NCBI GenBank assembly: GCA_011389895.1
Contig: JAABTN010000011.1
Coordinates: 26,844 to 90,843 of the forward strand
Direction: 5' to 3'
DNA: 64,000 nt
Source of the DNA: Maritimibacter sp.
Lineage (GTDB): Bacteria; Pseudomonadota; Alphaproteobacteria; Rhodobacterales; Rhodobacteraceae
Part shown: piece by piece, positions 17,781-26,062 of the stretch
How positions within the stretch are numbered: position 1 is the first letter of the stretch
Layout: each line of letters starts with the position of its first letter
Notes under the pieces: model-generated
The model's input: only the letters and a program-made list of their open reading frames with translations
Told to the model about the DNA's origin: nothing
Database searches by the model: none
Translations under genes and position numbers: made by a program

Positions 17781-18295
17781 GTGTTTGCCTCGTCAAGTTT
17801 GTTGCCAAGGCTCGGCACGGCGTAGCCGACCGCGAGCAGGGCCGCGACAACAGCCGCGAGGGTGAAGCCCACGGGGGCGAAATAGAAGGAATGCCAGACC
17901 GGCATTTTATAGGTGGCGATTTCAACGAGCGTGCCGACGCGGGTTTCCGAGATCGCCTTGTCCCAGTTGGTCCAGGCAAGGAAGCTATAGATGACTGCGG
18001 CGATCAGCATCACCATGATATCCGAGAGGCGGCGCATTCGGTCAGACAGGGCGAAATCAATGAGTTCGACGGAAATCATCTGGCGGCGCAGTTCGAGCCA
18101 GCCGAGGGGCAGAAAGGCGAGCGCGGTCATGTAATAGCGCGCGACGATTTCGGGGACCGTGTTCATCGAGATACGGAAGACGTTGCGCAGGGCCACGTCC
18201 AGCGAGATATGGAGCATCATCGCCACGACAGCGAAGGCCCCGATAAATCCCATGATCCGCGCGATCCACATGGCGGACGTGATCAGATGTTTCAT
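17777..18295 (-). CDS. TRAP transporter small permease (DctQ), aromatic cluster
   Basis: A 172-residue protein with four predicted membrane helices, matching DctQ. ALRNVFRISMNTVPEIVARYYM (about 34-55) matches the family's conserved first-half region. ATG at 18295 (MKHLITSAMW) is preferred over an upstream in-frame ATG. It couples to the large permease by an ATGA overlap and is separated from dctP by a strong hairpin. Confidence 0.9.
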   Translation of the reverse strand: MKHLITSAMWIARIMGFIGAFAVVAMMLHISLDVALRNVFRISMNTVPEIVARYYMTALAFLPLGWLELRRQMISVELIDFALSDRMRRLSDIMVMLIAAVIYSFLAWTNWDKAISETRVGTLVEIATYKMPVWHSFYFAPVGFTLAAVVAALLAVGYAVPSLGNKLDEANT

Positions 18296-18316
18296 GGTCC
18301 CACCCAATTAAAAGGG

Positions 18317-18342
18317 GCCCCGGCCCGCTGTCGGGCCGGGGC
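18317..18342 (-). terminator. Intra-operon hairpin between dctP and dctQ
   Basis: An 11-bp perfect stem GCCCCGGCCCG / CGGGCCGGGGC with a 4-base loop, followed on the minus strand by CCTTTTAATT. It likely acts as an attenuator or 3' stabiliser, giving more binding protein than permease, as is common in TRAP and ABC operons. Confidence 0.75.
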
Positions 18343-18350
18343 GGAGGCGA

Positions 18351-19439
18351 TTACATGCCGTAGGTCGAGAAATCGACGTCAGACCAGATCTCGTCCCACG
18401 CGCGTGCGGCGAGCGCTTCGGGGTCGGTGCCCACCTCGGCCACGACACCTTCCCACTTTTCGATCAGGGCCGCGAAATCGGCGGCAAGCGGGTTTGCCTC
18501 GACGCGCGATTGCACGTCGCTTTCGGCAAAGGCGTTGGATGCGGAGAGGAATTCTTCGCTCGGCTCATTGTCGGCGATCCCGGCTTCGGCCACGGCAGCG
18601 TTCGCTTCATCCGGCATCTGGTAGGCCCAGCGGTCGGTGAGCTGCGGGTCACCGCGGTTGGCGGCTTTCGCAAATTGCTCGCGCTGGTCGACCGACATAT
18701 CGGCCCAGGTGTCGGCGGCGACGGTGAAGTTCGAGGTCACGTGGTAGGTGCCCAGCGGAACGCGTAGCACGTGGGTCGCAACATCAACCAGACGATAGGA
18801 CAGCATGTCCGCGATCGAGGCCATGGTGCCATCAATGGTCCCCTGGCTCATCGCTTCGAAGGTTTGGCCCACCGGCAGGTTCACCGGGGTTGCGCCGAAG
18901 TTCTCAGCCCAACGCGAATAGGGCGCGCCGCCGGAGCGAAGACGCATGCCTTGCAGATCGTCCAGCGTTTCAACCGGTTGCGTGGTCATCAGAACATAAA
19001 CATCCGACGAGCCCGCCCCGAGGAACACGCCGCCGAAGTCTTTGTATTCCTGCTGGCAGGGGTCGCAATTCACGACCCATTCGGTCATGGCCCAAGCCAT
19101 CGCGTGCGGGTTCCGCCCGGCGAGCGCGATGTCACCGGCAACACCGGTTTGCGGGAAATCCGCCGCGAAATAGAGCGGCAGCGAGTTGCCGACCGCGGCG
19201 AGGCCGGTTTGAAGGGCATCCTTCATCTGCGGAAGCGATACCACTTCGGGTCCGACCACGTTGGCGGTCATGTCGCCACCGCTTTCCTCGGCAAGGAATT
19301 CGGCGAATTTGCCATACATGTAGGCCGCCGGGTGCGCCGGCGGGGCCGCCGGGGCCGCGACGAACGATTGCGCCTGGGCGACGGCGGTGAAGGAAAGTGC
19401 GGCTGCAAAAGCAGTACCGGTCAGGTTCCAAAGTTTCAT
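18351..19439 (-). CDS. TRAP substrate-binding protein (DctP), aromatic cluster
   Basis: A 362-residue periplasmic protein with a Sec signal peptide (about 1-23, ending AVAQA). The DctP fold is marked by DDLQGMRLRSGGAPYSRW (about 178-195), the ligand-arginine region, and the long-helix pattern near the C-terminus. Two cysteines (CDPC, about 121-124) are unusual for DctP proteins and may form a disulfide. Ligand is predicted from neighbours (feruloyl-CoA-type ligase, crotonase) to be a hydroxycinnamate-like acid. Confidence 0.9.
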   Translation of the reverse strand: MKLWNLTGTAFAAALSFTAVAQAQSFVAAPAAPPAHPAAYMYGKFAEFLAEESGGDMTANVVGPEVVSLPQMKDALQTGLAAVGNSLPLYFAADFPQTGVAGDIALAGRNPHAMAWAMTEWVVNCDPCQQEYKDFGGVFLGAGSSDVYVLMTTQPVETLDDLQGMRLRSGGAPYSRWAENFGATPVNLPVGQTFEAMSQGTIDGTMASIADMLSYRLVDVATHVLRVPLGTYHVTSNFTVAADTWADMSVDQREQFAKAANRGDPQLTDRWAYQMPDEANAAVAEAGIADNEPSEEFLSASNAFAESDVQSRVEANPLAADFAALIEKWEGVVAEVGTDPEALAARAWDEIWSDVDFSTYGM

Positions 19440-19466
19440 GGGGTCTCCTCCCTTTATGTTGCGTCC

Positions 19467-20348
19467 TTAAAGATCCAAGAGTTTCTTGGCATTTTCCTTG
19501 AGGATGAGCGGACGCACCTCATCCTTGAAGGGTGCCTTCTCAAAGTCGGCAAGCCAACGGTCCGGCGTGATCGCCGGCCAGTCGGAGCCGAAAAGCATCT
19601 TTTTCTTGAGAAGGGAATTTGCGTATTTCACCAGGATTTCCGGGAAGTACTTGGGCGACCAGCCGGACAGGTCAATGTAGACGTTCGGCTTGTGCTGAGC
19701 GACGGCCAATGCCTCTTCCTGCCATGGGAAGGACGGGTGGGCCATGATGATCTTGAGATCGGGGAAATCCACCGCGACATCGTCGATGGACATCGGGTGG
19801 GAATACTTCAGACGCATGCCCATGCCGCCATGCATCCCTGATCCGACGCCGGTCTGCCCGGTGTGAAACAGCGTGATGACGCCTTCTTCTTCGAGCACTT
19901 CGTAGAACGGGTAGGCCATCCGGTCGTTGGGCCAGAACCCCTGAAGCGTCGGGTGGAATTTGAAGCCCCGCACGCCGAAATCGCGGATCAGACGGCGCGC
20001 TTCGCGCGCAGCCATCTTGCCCTTCCAAGGGTCGATCGAGGCGAAGGGGATCAGGATGTCGTCATTCTCCGCGCAGAGCTCGGCCACTTCTTCGTTGGAA
20101 TAGCGGTTGAAGCCGGTTTCGCGTTCGCTATCGACCGGGAAGATCACCGCCCCGATCTTGCGCTCACGGAAATACTGGGCGGTCTGCGGCACGGTCGGCA
20201 GCATACCGTCAGCCCCGGCGGGGTTGCCAAAGTAGCTCGCCATCCCCTTCTGGAATTCGATGTATCCGTCATCGCGGTCGTGGCGACAGGGTTCTTCCGC
20301 ATGGGTGTGGATGTCGATTGCGATCAGCTCGTCAAGATTGAGAGGCAT
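19467..20348 (-). CDS. Amidohydrolase family protein (COG2159 type)
   Basis: A 293-residue TIM-barrel metal-dependent hydrolase/decarboxylase. Metal ligands are visible: DIHTH (about 12-16), FHTGQTG (about 136-142), AHPSFPW (about 186-192) and the catalytic Asp in FGSDWP (about 253-258). Its superfamily includes aromatic-acid decarboxylases and ring-fission-product hydrolases (ACMSD, LigW, LigJ relatives). It overlaps the MarR gene by 17 bases and precedes the TRAP genes, so it belongs to the aromatic operon. The exact reaction is unknown. Confidence 0.82.
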   Translation of the reverse strand: MPLNLDELIAIDIHTHAEEPCRHDRDDGYIEFQKGMASYFGNPAGADGMLPTVPQTAQYFRERKIGAVIFPVDSERETGFNRYSNEEVAELCAENDDILIPFASIDPWKGKMAAREARRLIRDFGVRGFKFHPTLQGFWPNDRMAYPFYEVLEEEGVITLFHTGQTGVGSGMHGGMGMRLKYSHPMSIDDVAVDFPDLKIIMAHPSFPWQEEALAVAQHKPNVYIDLSGWSPKYFPEILVKYANSLLKKKMLFGSDWPAITPDRWLADFEKAPFKDEVRPLILKENAKKLLDL

Positions 20349-20814
20349 GAGTGTCCAGTCCTGTGAGTTTTTTCAGCAGCCCGATAAGCGTTTCGATCTC
20401 GTCGGGCGAAAGATAATTCCGTTCATCGTGGTGGTGTTCGATGAACGCGGTCCGGTTGGCGGCCACGAACCGCTGGCCCTCGGGGCTAAGCGACAGGCGC
20501 ACGGCGCGGCGGTCATCAGCCGGGGTGGCCCGTGACACCAGTCCCCGATCGACAAGCCGCCCGGTGAGCTTTGTCATATGGGCGGGCTTGATCGACAGAA
20601 TGCGCGCGACCGCGCCTTGCCGCAGCCCGGGGTTCAGGCCGATGACCCATAACACGGTGAATTCGCCGGGTTTCAACCCATGTCCACCAAGGGAATCGAA
20701 GAAGCGTTCGAACACCTGAATTTGCGCGACCCGTAACAGAAAGCCGAGCGAATCCGAAATCTCGCCAAGCTCGATCTTGTCCACGTCCGGTTGACGGGTC
20801 AGCGCATCGGTCAT
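20332..20814 (-). CDS. MarR family regulator of the hydroxycinnamate genes
   Basis: A 160-residue winged-helix regulator. The recognition-helix region is QGAVARILSIKPAHMTKLTGRLVDRGLV (about 62-89) followed by the wing DDRRAVRLSLSPEG. Its ATG overlaps the crotonase stop by one base, so it is translated with the catabolic genes and can give feedback. By analogy with CouR/HcaR/FerR-type regulators it would be released by a hydroxycinnamoyl-CoA. Two inverted repeats in the divergent promoter are likely its sites. Confidence 0.85.
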   Translation of the reverse strand: MTDALTRQPDVDKIELGEISDSLGFLLRVAQIQVFERFFDSLGGHGLKPGEFTVLWVIGLNPGLRQGAVARILSIKPAHMTKLTGRLVDRGLVSRATPADDRRAVRLSLSPEGQRFVAANRTAFIEHHHDERNYLSPDEIETLIGLLKKLTGLDTHASQS

Positions 20815-21596
20815 CAGCCCCCCGGTCGGGCGACCTTGCCCGCTTTCTTGTTGAGGAAGGCATTAAGGCGTTCTTCCGCCTCGGGGCTGGTGGCGGTGAA
20901 AGAGGCGATGAAGCTTTCGACGAAAAGACCATCGTCGGCCCCCATGTCCTGAATACGGGGAAGCGCGTTGATCACCGCGTAATTCGATATTTCGGCATTG
21001 GTGGCGGCTTGGGCGGCCAGCGCGACGGCCTTTTCAAGGGCGGCGCCTTCGTCGACCACATACTGCACGATGTTCCATGTCTCGGCGGTGTTCACGTCCA
21101 CCGAGCGGCCCGTCAGCATCATGTCGGTCATGCGGGCAACCCCCATGAGGCGGGCCGAGCGGACCGAGGCACCGCCGCCCACGAAAATGCCGCGCTGACC
21201 TTCGGGGAGCGCGAAAAAGGCGGTGTCGTCGGCCACCCGCACATGGACGGAAGACGCCAGCTCAAGCCCGCCACCGACAACCGCGCCATGCAGCGCGGCG
21301 AACCACGGCAGTTTGCCTTTTTGAATCCAACCGAAGACCTCGTGCCAGCGGCGCGAGCCGTGGACACCTTCGAAGGGGGTCTTCTTCACGTGTTCGGCAA
21401 GGTCCAGACCGGCGCAGAAATGCGGCCCATGTCCATAAATCACGCCTGCCTTGGCTTCATCTTCGGCCCGGCGAACGAGCAGGGCCAGCTCTTCGACGAA
21501 GGCATCCGAGATCGCATTGCGCTTCTCGGGCCGGTTCAGGCCGAGAATGGCCACGTTTTCCCGGACCTCGTAGGTCAGGTAAGTCAGCTTTTCCAC
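20814..21596 (-). CDS. Crotonase family protein, candidate feruloyl-CoA hydratase/lyase
   Basis: A 260-residue enoyl-CoA hydratase/isomerase fold. Visible are the N-terminal LNRPEKRNAIS (about 19-29), the oxyanion-hole segment HFCAGLDLAEH (about 58-68) and the second oxyanion/catalytic region AVVGGGLELASS (about 103-114). Divergent from a feruloyl-CoA-synthase-like ligase, so it plausibly cleaves feruloyl-CoA to vanillin and acetyl-CoA. The GTG at 21596 is chosen because GGAGGA lies right before it; an ATG 12 bases upstream contains that ribosome site. Specific lyase activity is inferred from context. Confidence 0.8.
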   Translation of the reverse strand: MEKLTYLTYEVRENVAILGLNRPEKRNAISDAFVEELALLVRRAEDEAKAGVIYGHGPHFCAGLDLAEHVKKTPFEGVHGSRRWHEVFGWIQKGKLPWFAALHGAVVGGGLELASSVHVRVADDTAFFALPEGQRGIFVGGGASVRSARLMGVARMTDMMLTGRSVDVNTAETWNIVQYVVDEGAALEKAVALAAQAATNAEISNYAVINALPRIQDMGADDGLFVESFIASFTATSPEAEERLNAFLNKKAGKVARPGG

Positions 21597-21608
21597 ATGT
21601 CCTCCCAT

Positions 21609-21629
21609 GCGACTCACGTCTTGAGTCGC
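21609..21629. promoter_or_regulatory. Inverted repeat 1 in the crotonase/ligase divergent promoter
   Basis: GCGACTCA / TGAGTCGC with a 5-base spacer is a perfect 8-bp dyad just upstream of the crotonase ribosome site. It is a good candidate for MarR binding that blocks minus-strand transcription or translation initiation. Confidence 0.55.
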
Positions 21630-21649
21630 GGATTTACTATTGACGTATT

Positions 21650-21667
21650 TAGTTTCCGCGTAAACTA
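21650..21667. promoter_or_regulatory. Inverted repeat 2 and ligase promoter
   Basis: TAGTTT-N6-AAACTA is a perfect 6-6-6 dyad. It sits between a plus-strand -35-like TTGACG (21640-21645) and overlaps a -10-like AACTAT (21663-21668, 17-base spacing). A repressor bound here would occlude RNA polymerase for the ligase gene. Confidence 0.55.
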
Positions 21668-21708
21668 TTTTCTCAAAGGCGACAATTGCGGCGCCGAGGG
21701 AGGACCGA

Positions 21709-23544
21709 ATGACAAATGCTCCGATGCGCCCGGTGGCGCTGTGGACCCCCGTGATCAAGTCAGAGACACGGGACGATGGAACGATTCTGGTGTGGCAGGA
21801 CGAGCCGCTGGGTGCGTATCCGACGCGAATCACCGATCGGATTGATCATTGGGCCATAACGGTGCCGGACCGGGTCTGGATGGCGGAACGCGCCATGGGT
21901 GAAGAGGCGTGGCACAGCGTCACTTATGGCGAGCTGCGCGACCGCGTGCGCGCGATTGGCCAAGCGTTGCTTGATCTTGGCCTGTCGACCGAGCGGCCCC
22001 TGGTGATCCTGTCGGGCAATTCGGTGGCGCATGCCCTGATGGCGCTGGGCGCGCAGTATGTCGGCGTGCCCTCGGCGGCGATTGCGCCGGCCTATGCGTT
22101 GGTATCGACCGACTTTGGCAAGCTTCGGGGGGTGCAGGAACAGATCACGCCGGGCGCGGTGTTCTGCGACCATCTTGAGCCGTTTGAGCCGGCGATCAAG
22201 ACAGTTTTTCCCGATCTGCCGCGTCTTGGGCTTGATGGTCCCGGGCTTGCCCTGTCGTGGGATGATCTGCTTGCGACGCCGGTGACCAAAGCGGTCGATG
22301 CGGCCAATGCGGCGATCACGCCCGATACCGTGGCAAAGTTCATGTTCACCTCGGGCACCACAGGGTCGCCCAAGGCGGTGATCCAGACCCAGCGCATGCT
22401 GTGCGCCAACATCGAACAGGTCACCGATTGCTATGCCTACCTGCGCGATGAGCCGCCCATGGTGCTTGACTGGGCGCCGTGGAACCATGTTGCGGCGGGC
22501 AACCTGATGTTCAACATCGTGCTTTACAATGGCGGCACCTTTCACATCGACGCGGGTCGCCCGACGAAGGACATGATCCACGAGACGATCCGCAACCTGC
22601 GCGAAATCAAGACGAACTGGTATTTCAACGTGCCCGCCGGGTTCGAGATGATCCTGCACGCGATGGAAAGCGATCCGGGCTTCGCCAAGCATTTCTTCTC
22701 GGAAATGAAGCTGATGTATTACGCGGGCGCGGCGATGGCGCAGCATACATGGGATGATCTGAAGCGGGTGGCGGTTCAGACCACGGGTGAAGAAATCCTG
22801 CTTGCCACCGGTCTGGGCGCAACGGAAACCGCGCCTTTCGCGCTGTTTCAGAGCGATCCTCAGGACAGCCCGGGCAACATCGGCGTGCCGGCCAAGGACC
22901 TGACGCTCAAGCTTGTGCCGAACGAGGGCAAGCTTGAGGCGCGGGTCAAGGGGCCGAACATTACGCCGGGTTATTGGCGCAACGAGACGCTGACGAAAGA
23001 GGCCTTTGACGATGAAGGGTTCTACATGCTTGGCGATGCGCTTCGGTTCGCGACGCCGGGGGATCCTTCGAAGGGGTTTTTCTTCGACGGGCGCGTGGCC
23101 GAGAATTTCAAGCTTCAGACCGGGACATGGGTGTCGGTCGGTGCGGTTCGCGCGAAGCTCACCGATGCGCTGGGCGGTCTCGCGCGCGACGTGGTGCTTG
23201 TCGGCGATGGCGAGGAAAAGCTGGGCGCGCTTTTGGTGCCGTTCCGACCAGAGATGGAAAAGCTGGTGACGGGCGGTGCGGAGATGGCGGATGCCGAGCT
23301 GTTTGCCCACCCCGTGCTTGCCGAGGTGATCGCCGAGCGGCTGGGGGCCTATAACGCCAAGGCGACAGGGTCGTCGATGCGGGTGCCGCTGGCGATGGTA
23401 CTGGTCGACCCGCTGGATCTCGACAAGGGCGAGGTCACCGACAAGGGGTCGGTGAACCAGCGCGCGGTTCTGCGCGAACGCGCGGAATTGGCCAATGCGC
23501 TTTATGGCGATGACCCGAGGGTGATTCACGCCAAGCGCCCCTGA
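21709..23544 (+). CDS. Feruloyl-CoA synthase-like AMP-dependent ligase
   Basis: A 611-residue acyl-CoA synthetase. The AMP-binding signature FTSGTTGSPKAV is at about residues 214-225, the ATGLGATETAPFA motif at about 364-376, and MLGDALRF (about 439-446) carries the adenylate-binding Asp. N-terminal features (SGNSVAHALMALGAQYVGVPSAAIAP) match the feruloyl-CoA synthase subgroup. The usual catalytic-lysine tail is replaced by an extended C-terminus, as in that subgroup. It would activate ferulate or coumarate with CoA and ATP. It is divergent from the crotonase, sharing the regulatory region. Confidence 0.85.
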   Translation: MTNAPMRPVALWTPVIKSETRDDGTILVWQDEPLGAYPTRITDRIDHWAITVPDRVWMAERAMGEEAWHSVTYGELRDRVRAIGQALLDLGLSTERPLVILSGNSVAHALMALGAQYVGVPSAAIAPAYALVSTDFGKLRGVQEQITPGAVFCDHLEPFEPAIKTVFPDLPRLGLDGPGLALSWDDLLATPVTKAVDAANAAITPDTVAKFMFTSGTTGSPKAVIQTQRMLCANIEQVTDCYAYLRDEPPMVLDWAPWNHVAAGNLMFNIVLYNGGTFHIDAGRPTKDMIHETIRNLREIKTNWYFNVPAGFEMILHAMESDPGFAKHFFSEMKLMYYAGAAMAQHTWDDLKRVAVQTTGEEILLATGLGATETAPFALFQSDPQDSPGNIGVPAKDLTLKLVPNEGKLEARVKGPNITPGYWRNETLTKEAFDDEGFYMLGDALRFATPGDPSKGFFFDGRVAENFKLQTGTWVSVGAVRAKLTDALGGLARDVVLVGDGEEKLGALLVPFRPEMEKLVTGGAEMADAELFAHPVLAEVIAERLGAYNAKATGSSMRVPLAMVLVDPLDLDKGEVTDKGSVNQRAVLRERAELANALYGDDPRVIHAKRP

Positions 23545-23573
23545 TCGCGAAGTCTTTGACACCGACCCCGCGT

Positions 23574-23595
23574 TGTATACATTCGCGTGTATACA
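23574..23595. promoter_or_regulatory. Tandem TGTATACA operators upstream of the GntR gene
   Basis: Two perfect copies of the 8-bp palindrome TGTATACA (23574-23581 and 23588-23595) lie 12-33 bases before the GntR start. A third copy stands before the neighbouring O-demethylase gene (24413-24420). Shared motif and location suggest autoregulation by this GntR protein. Confidence 0.7.
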
Positions 23596-23606
23596 CGGGA
23601 GGTGAA

Positions 23607-24329
23607 ATGACCAGCGACAAGGGCAATACCAACGCGAAACGGGCCGCATACGACCTGCGGCAGCGGATCATCAAGGGCGAATTGCCCGGTGGCACCCGGC
23701 TTTTCGAAGTCGCGCTGGCCGAAGAGCTTGACGTGTCGCGCACGCCGGTGCGCGAGGCGATGAGCCGCTTGGCGGAAGAGGGGCTTTTGGAGCGTGCGCC
23801 AAGCGGCGGCTTTGTCGTGCGGTCCTTTACCCACCGCGACGTGGTCGATGCGATCGAGTTGCGCGGTGTGCTTGAAGGCACCGCGTTGCGCCTGACAGCC
23901 GAGACGGGTGTGGCGGGCGAGGCGATCACGGCCATCAGCGCGCTGGTGGACCAGATTGACGCCTGTTTCGCCGATCCCGGCCTGCCCGATCTCGACCTGT
24001 ATTCCGAGCTGAACGCCAGTTTTCATGACGATATGGCGGCGCTCTGCCCGTCTGCCATTGTGCAAAGCGAGTTGGAGCGGGTGAAGTCGCTTCCTTTCGC
24101 GTCGCCTTCGGCTTTCGTGTTCCGTCAACGTGACCGCGCGGGGATGTTACAATCGCTGATCCTGGCGCAGGCGCAGCATCGCGCGATGATCGAGGCGATC
24201 GCGTCGCGAGAAGGCGCGCGGGCCGAAGCCTTGGCGCGCGAACATGCCCGAATCGCCCGAAACAATCTTGAAGCCAAGGCGTTCGGTGCAGATTACCAGC
24301 ATCCGGCCATGGCCCTCGTGATCGAGTAA
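23607..24329 (+). CDS. GntR family regulator (FadR/FCD subfamily)
   Basis: A 240-residue protein. The N-terminal winged helix contains RQRIIKGELPGGTRLFEVALAEELDVSRTPVREAMSRL-type sequence (about 12-49), and the C-terminal FCD ligand-binding domain is all-helical (about 75-220). It lies between the ligase and a LigM-like demethylase and most likely controls the latter through TGTATACA sites, with a role like VanR-type vanillate regulators. The ATG at 23607 is preceded by GGGAGGTG; an upstream in-frame ATG lies in the operator. The effector is not known. Confidence 0.87.
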   Translation: MTSDKGNTNAKRAAYDLRQRIIKGELPGGTRLFEVALAEELDVSRTPVREAMSRLAEEGLLERAPSGGFVVRSFTHRDVVDAIELRGVLEGTALRLTAETGVAGEAITAISALVDQIDACFADPGLPDLDLYSELNASFHDDMAALCPSAIVQSELERVKSLPFASPSAFVFRQRDRAGMLQSLILAQAQHRAMIEAIASREGARAEALAREHARIARNNLEAKAFGADYQHPAMALVIE

Positions 24330-24412
24330 ACCCACAGCTCGCATACATTTTCCGGTGAATATTGCCGAAAATTCGGAATTCCCCTTGCAATTCGCGCAGC
24401 ACATGGCATCCA

Positions 24413-24420
24413 TGTATACA
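24413..24420. promoter_or_regulatory. Third TGTATACA site, before the O-demethylase gene
   Basis: TGTATACA lies 24 bases upstream of the LigM-like start, identical to the two sites before the GntR gene 840 bases away. Probable GntR operator that links regulator and enzyme. Confidence 0.65.
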
Positions 24421-24443
24421 ATTTTGCTGTAAGGGAGGACACC

Positions 24444-25850
24444 ATGGCAAAAACCCTCGAACAAATCATGCAGTCCGAAAACATCATTGATCGGCTGCGA
24501 AACTCCAAGACCGGGATGTATGTCTACCCGGTCGTGGCCCCCGAATTCACCAACTGGCGGTCCGAGCAGAACGCATGGCGTGACTCGGTGGTTCTGTATG
24601 ACCAATCGCACCACATGGACGAGGTGACGATCGAAGGCCCGGATGCGGAAGCCTTCCTGTCGCACGTTGGCATCAACTCGTTCGCCAACTTCGGCACCGA
24701 CGTGGCCAAGCACTTTGTGCCGGTGACGCCGGCGGGCCACGTGATCGGCGACCACATCATCTTCCGCCTGGAAGAGCAGAAATTCCTCACCGTGGGCCGC
24801 GCCCCGACCTCGAACTGGATCATGTTCCAGGCCGCGATCGGCAAGTGGAACGTGAAGGTTTCCCACGATCCGCGCTCGGATTCGCGCCCGGATGGCAAGG
24901 CGATCTATCGCACCCACTACCGCTTCCAGATCCAGGGTCCGGATGCCGACAAGATCTTTGAAAAGATCAACGGTGGCCCGGTGCCGGAGGTCAAATTCTT
25001 CCGTGTCGCCGAGATCAACATCGGCTCGCGCCGGGTCAAGGCGCTGCGTCACGGTATGGCCGGTGCGCCCGGTCTGGAAATCTGGGGCCCTTACGCGGAC
25101 AAGCATTACATTCAGACCACCATTGAACAGGCCGCGCGCGACGTGGGCGTCGAGATGCACAAGGTCGGCTCGCGCGCCTATTCCACCAACACGCTGGAAT
25201 CCGGTTGGATCCCCTCACCGCTTCCGGGCATCTACTCCGGCGACGGCATGATGAAGGAGTACCGCGAATTCCTGACCGAAAACTCCTATGAAGCCAGCGG
25301 TTCGATCGGCGGCTCCTTCGTGGCCGACAACATCGACGACTACTACGTCAATCCCTTTGAACTTGGATACGGGTTCTACATCGGCTGGAAGAAGGACGAC
25401 TTCATCGGCAAGGACGCGCTTGCGAAACTGAAAGACGCGCCGACCAACCGCAAGAAGGTGACGTTCGAGTGGAACGCGGAAGACGTGATCAAGGTCATCG
25501 GGTCGTCCTTTGCGCCGGGTGAGAAGAACTACAAGTGGATCGATTTCCCGCAGCCCAACTATGCGTCGTCCTCGGCCGATATGGTCATGCACGGCGACAA
25601 GATGGTCGGGATGTCGATGTTCAACGGCTATTCGTTCAACGAACGTTGCATGCTGTCGCTGGGTGTCGTCGACCAATCGGTCGAAGAGGGCGATGTGCTT
25701 GAAATGATCTGGGGCGAACCGAACGGGGGCTCTGAGAAGACCTCGACCGAGCCGCACGAGCAAACGACGATCCGCGTGCGGGTGTCGCCGACGCCGTATT
25801 CGACGGAAGCGCGCACCAACTATGCCGATAGCTGGCGGACCAAGAGCTGA
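24444..25850 (+). CDS. Tetrahydrofolate-dependent aromatic O-demethylase (LigM/DesA-like)
   Basis: A 468-residue GcvT-fold protein. The N-terminal region (GMYVYPVVAPEFTNWRSEQ and DQSHHM, about 24-55), GAPGLEIWGP (about 207-216) and the long LESGWIPSPLP region match LigM/DesA, the folate-linked vanillate/3-O-methylgallate and syringate demethylases of Sphingobium. These transfer the methoxyl methyl to tetrahydrofolate. Length fits LigM (about 470) rather than DmdA (about 370). ATG at 24444 has GGGAGG upstream. It takes over downstream of feruloyl-CoA cleavage in the predicted route. Confidence 0.85.
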   Translation: MAKTLEQIMQSENIIDRLRNSKTGMYVYPVVAPEFTNWRSEQNAWRDSVVLYDQSHHMDEVTIEGPDAEAFLSHVGINSFANFGTDVAKHFVPVTPAGHVIGDHIIFRLEEQKFLTVGRAPTSNWIMFQAAIGKWNVKVSHDPRSDSRPDGKAIYRTHYRFQIQGPDADKIFEKINGGPVPEVKFFRVAEINIGSRRVKALRHGMAGAPGLEIWGPYADKHYIQTTIEQAARDVGVEMHKVGSRAYSTNTLESGWIPSPLPGIYSGDGMMKEYREFLTENSYEASGSIGGSFVADNIDDYYVNPFELGYGFYIGWKKDDFIGKDALAKLKDAPTNRKKVTFEWNAEDVIKVIGSSFAPGEKNYKWIDFPQPNYASSSADMVMHGDKMVGMSMFNGYSFNERCMLSLGVVDQSVEEGDVLEMIWGEPNGGSEKTSTEPHEQTTIRVRVSPTPYSTEARTNYADSWRTKS

Positions 25851-25866
25851 GGCTCTGAATTTCGGG

Positions 25867-25891
25867 CAGGGCGGTGATCATCGCCGCCCTG
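25867..25891 (+). terminator. Hairpin after the LigM-like gene
   Basis: CAGGGCGG / CCGCCCTG with a 9-base loop, 16 bases past the stop and followed by TTCAC. The rest of the 211-base gap to the next gene holds only its promoter region, with no clear ORF. Confidence 0.6.
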
Positions 25892-26062
25892 TTCACGATA
25901 CCGAACGCAGACCGTCGCGCTCCTGCTTTCGGTGCCTCCATAGCCAAAGCTTATGGAGTAACGCGCGAATGTGATTTGTGCGTCCCGGACTTGGTCCTAG
26001 GTTTTGGCGGTGTGCCGTCCTAGGGTGGGGACAGCAAATCTAAACCTTTGGGAGGTAATGAA

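Noticed and set aside
16272..17825. A long plus-strand reading frame of 517 residues
   Set aside because: It is antisense to dctM, very rich in Glu/His/Arg/Gly/Asp and matches no fold; a codon-bias shadow of the membrane protein.
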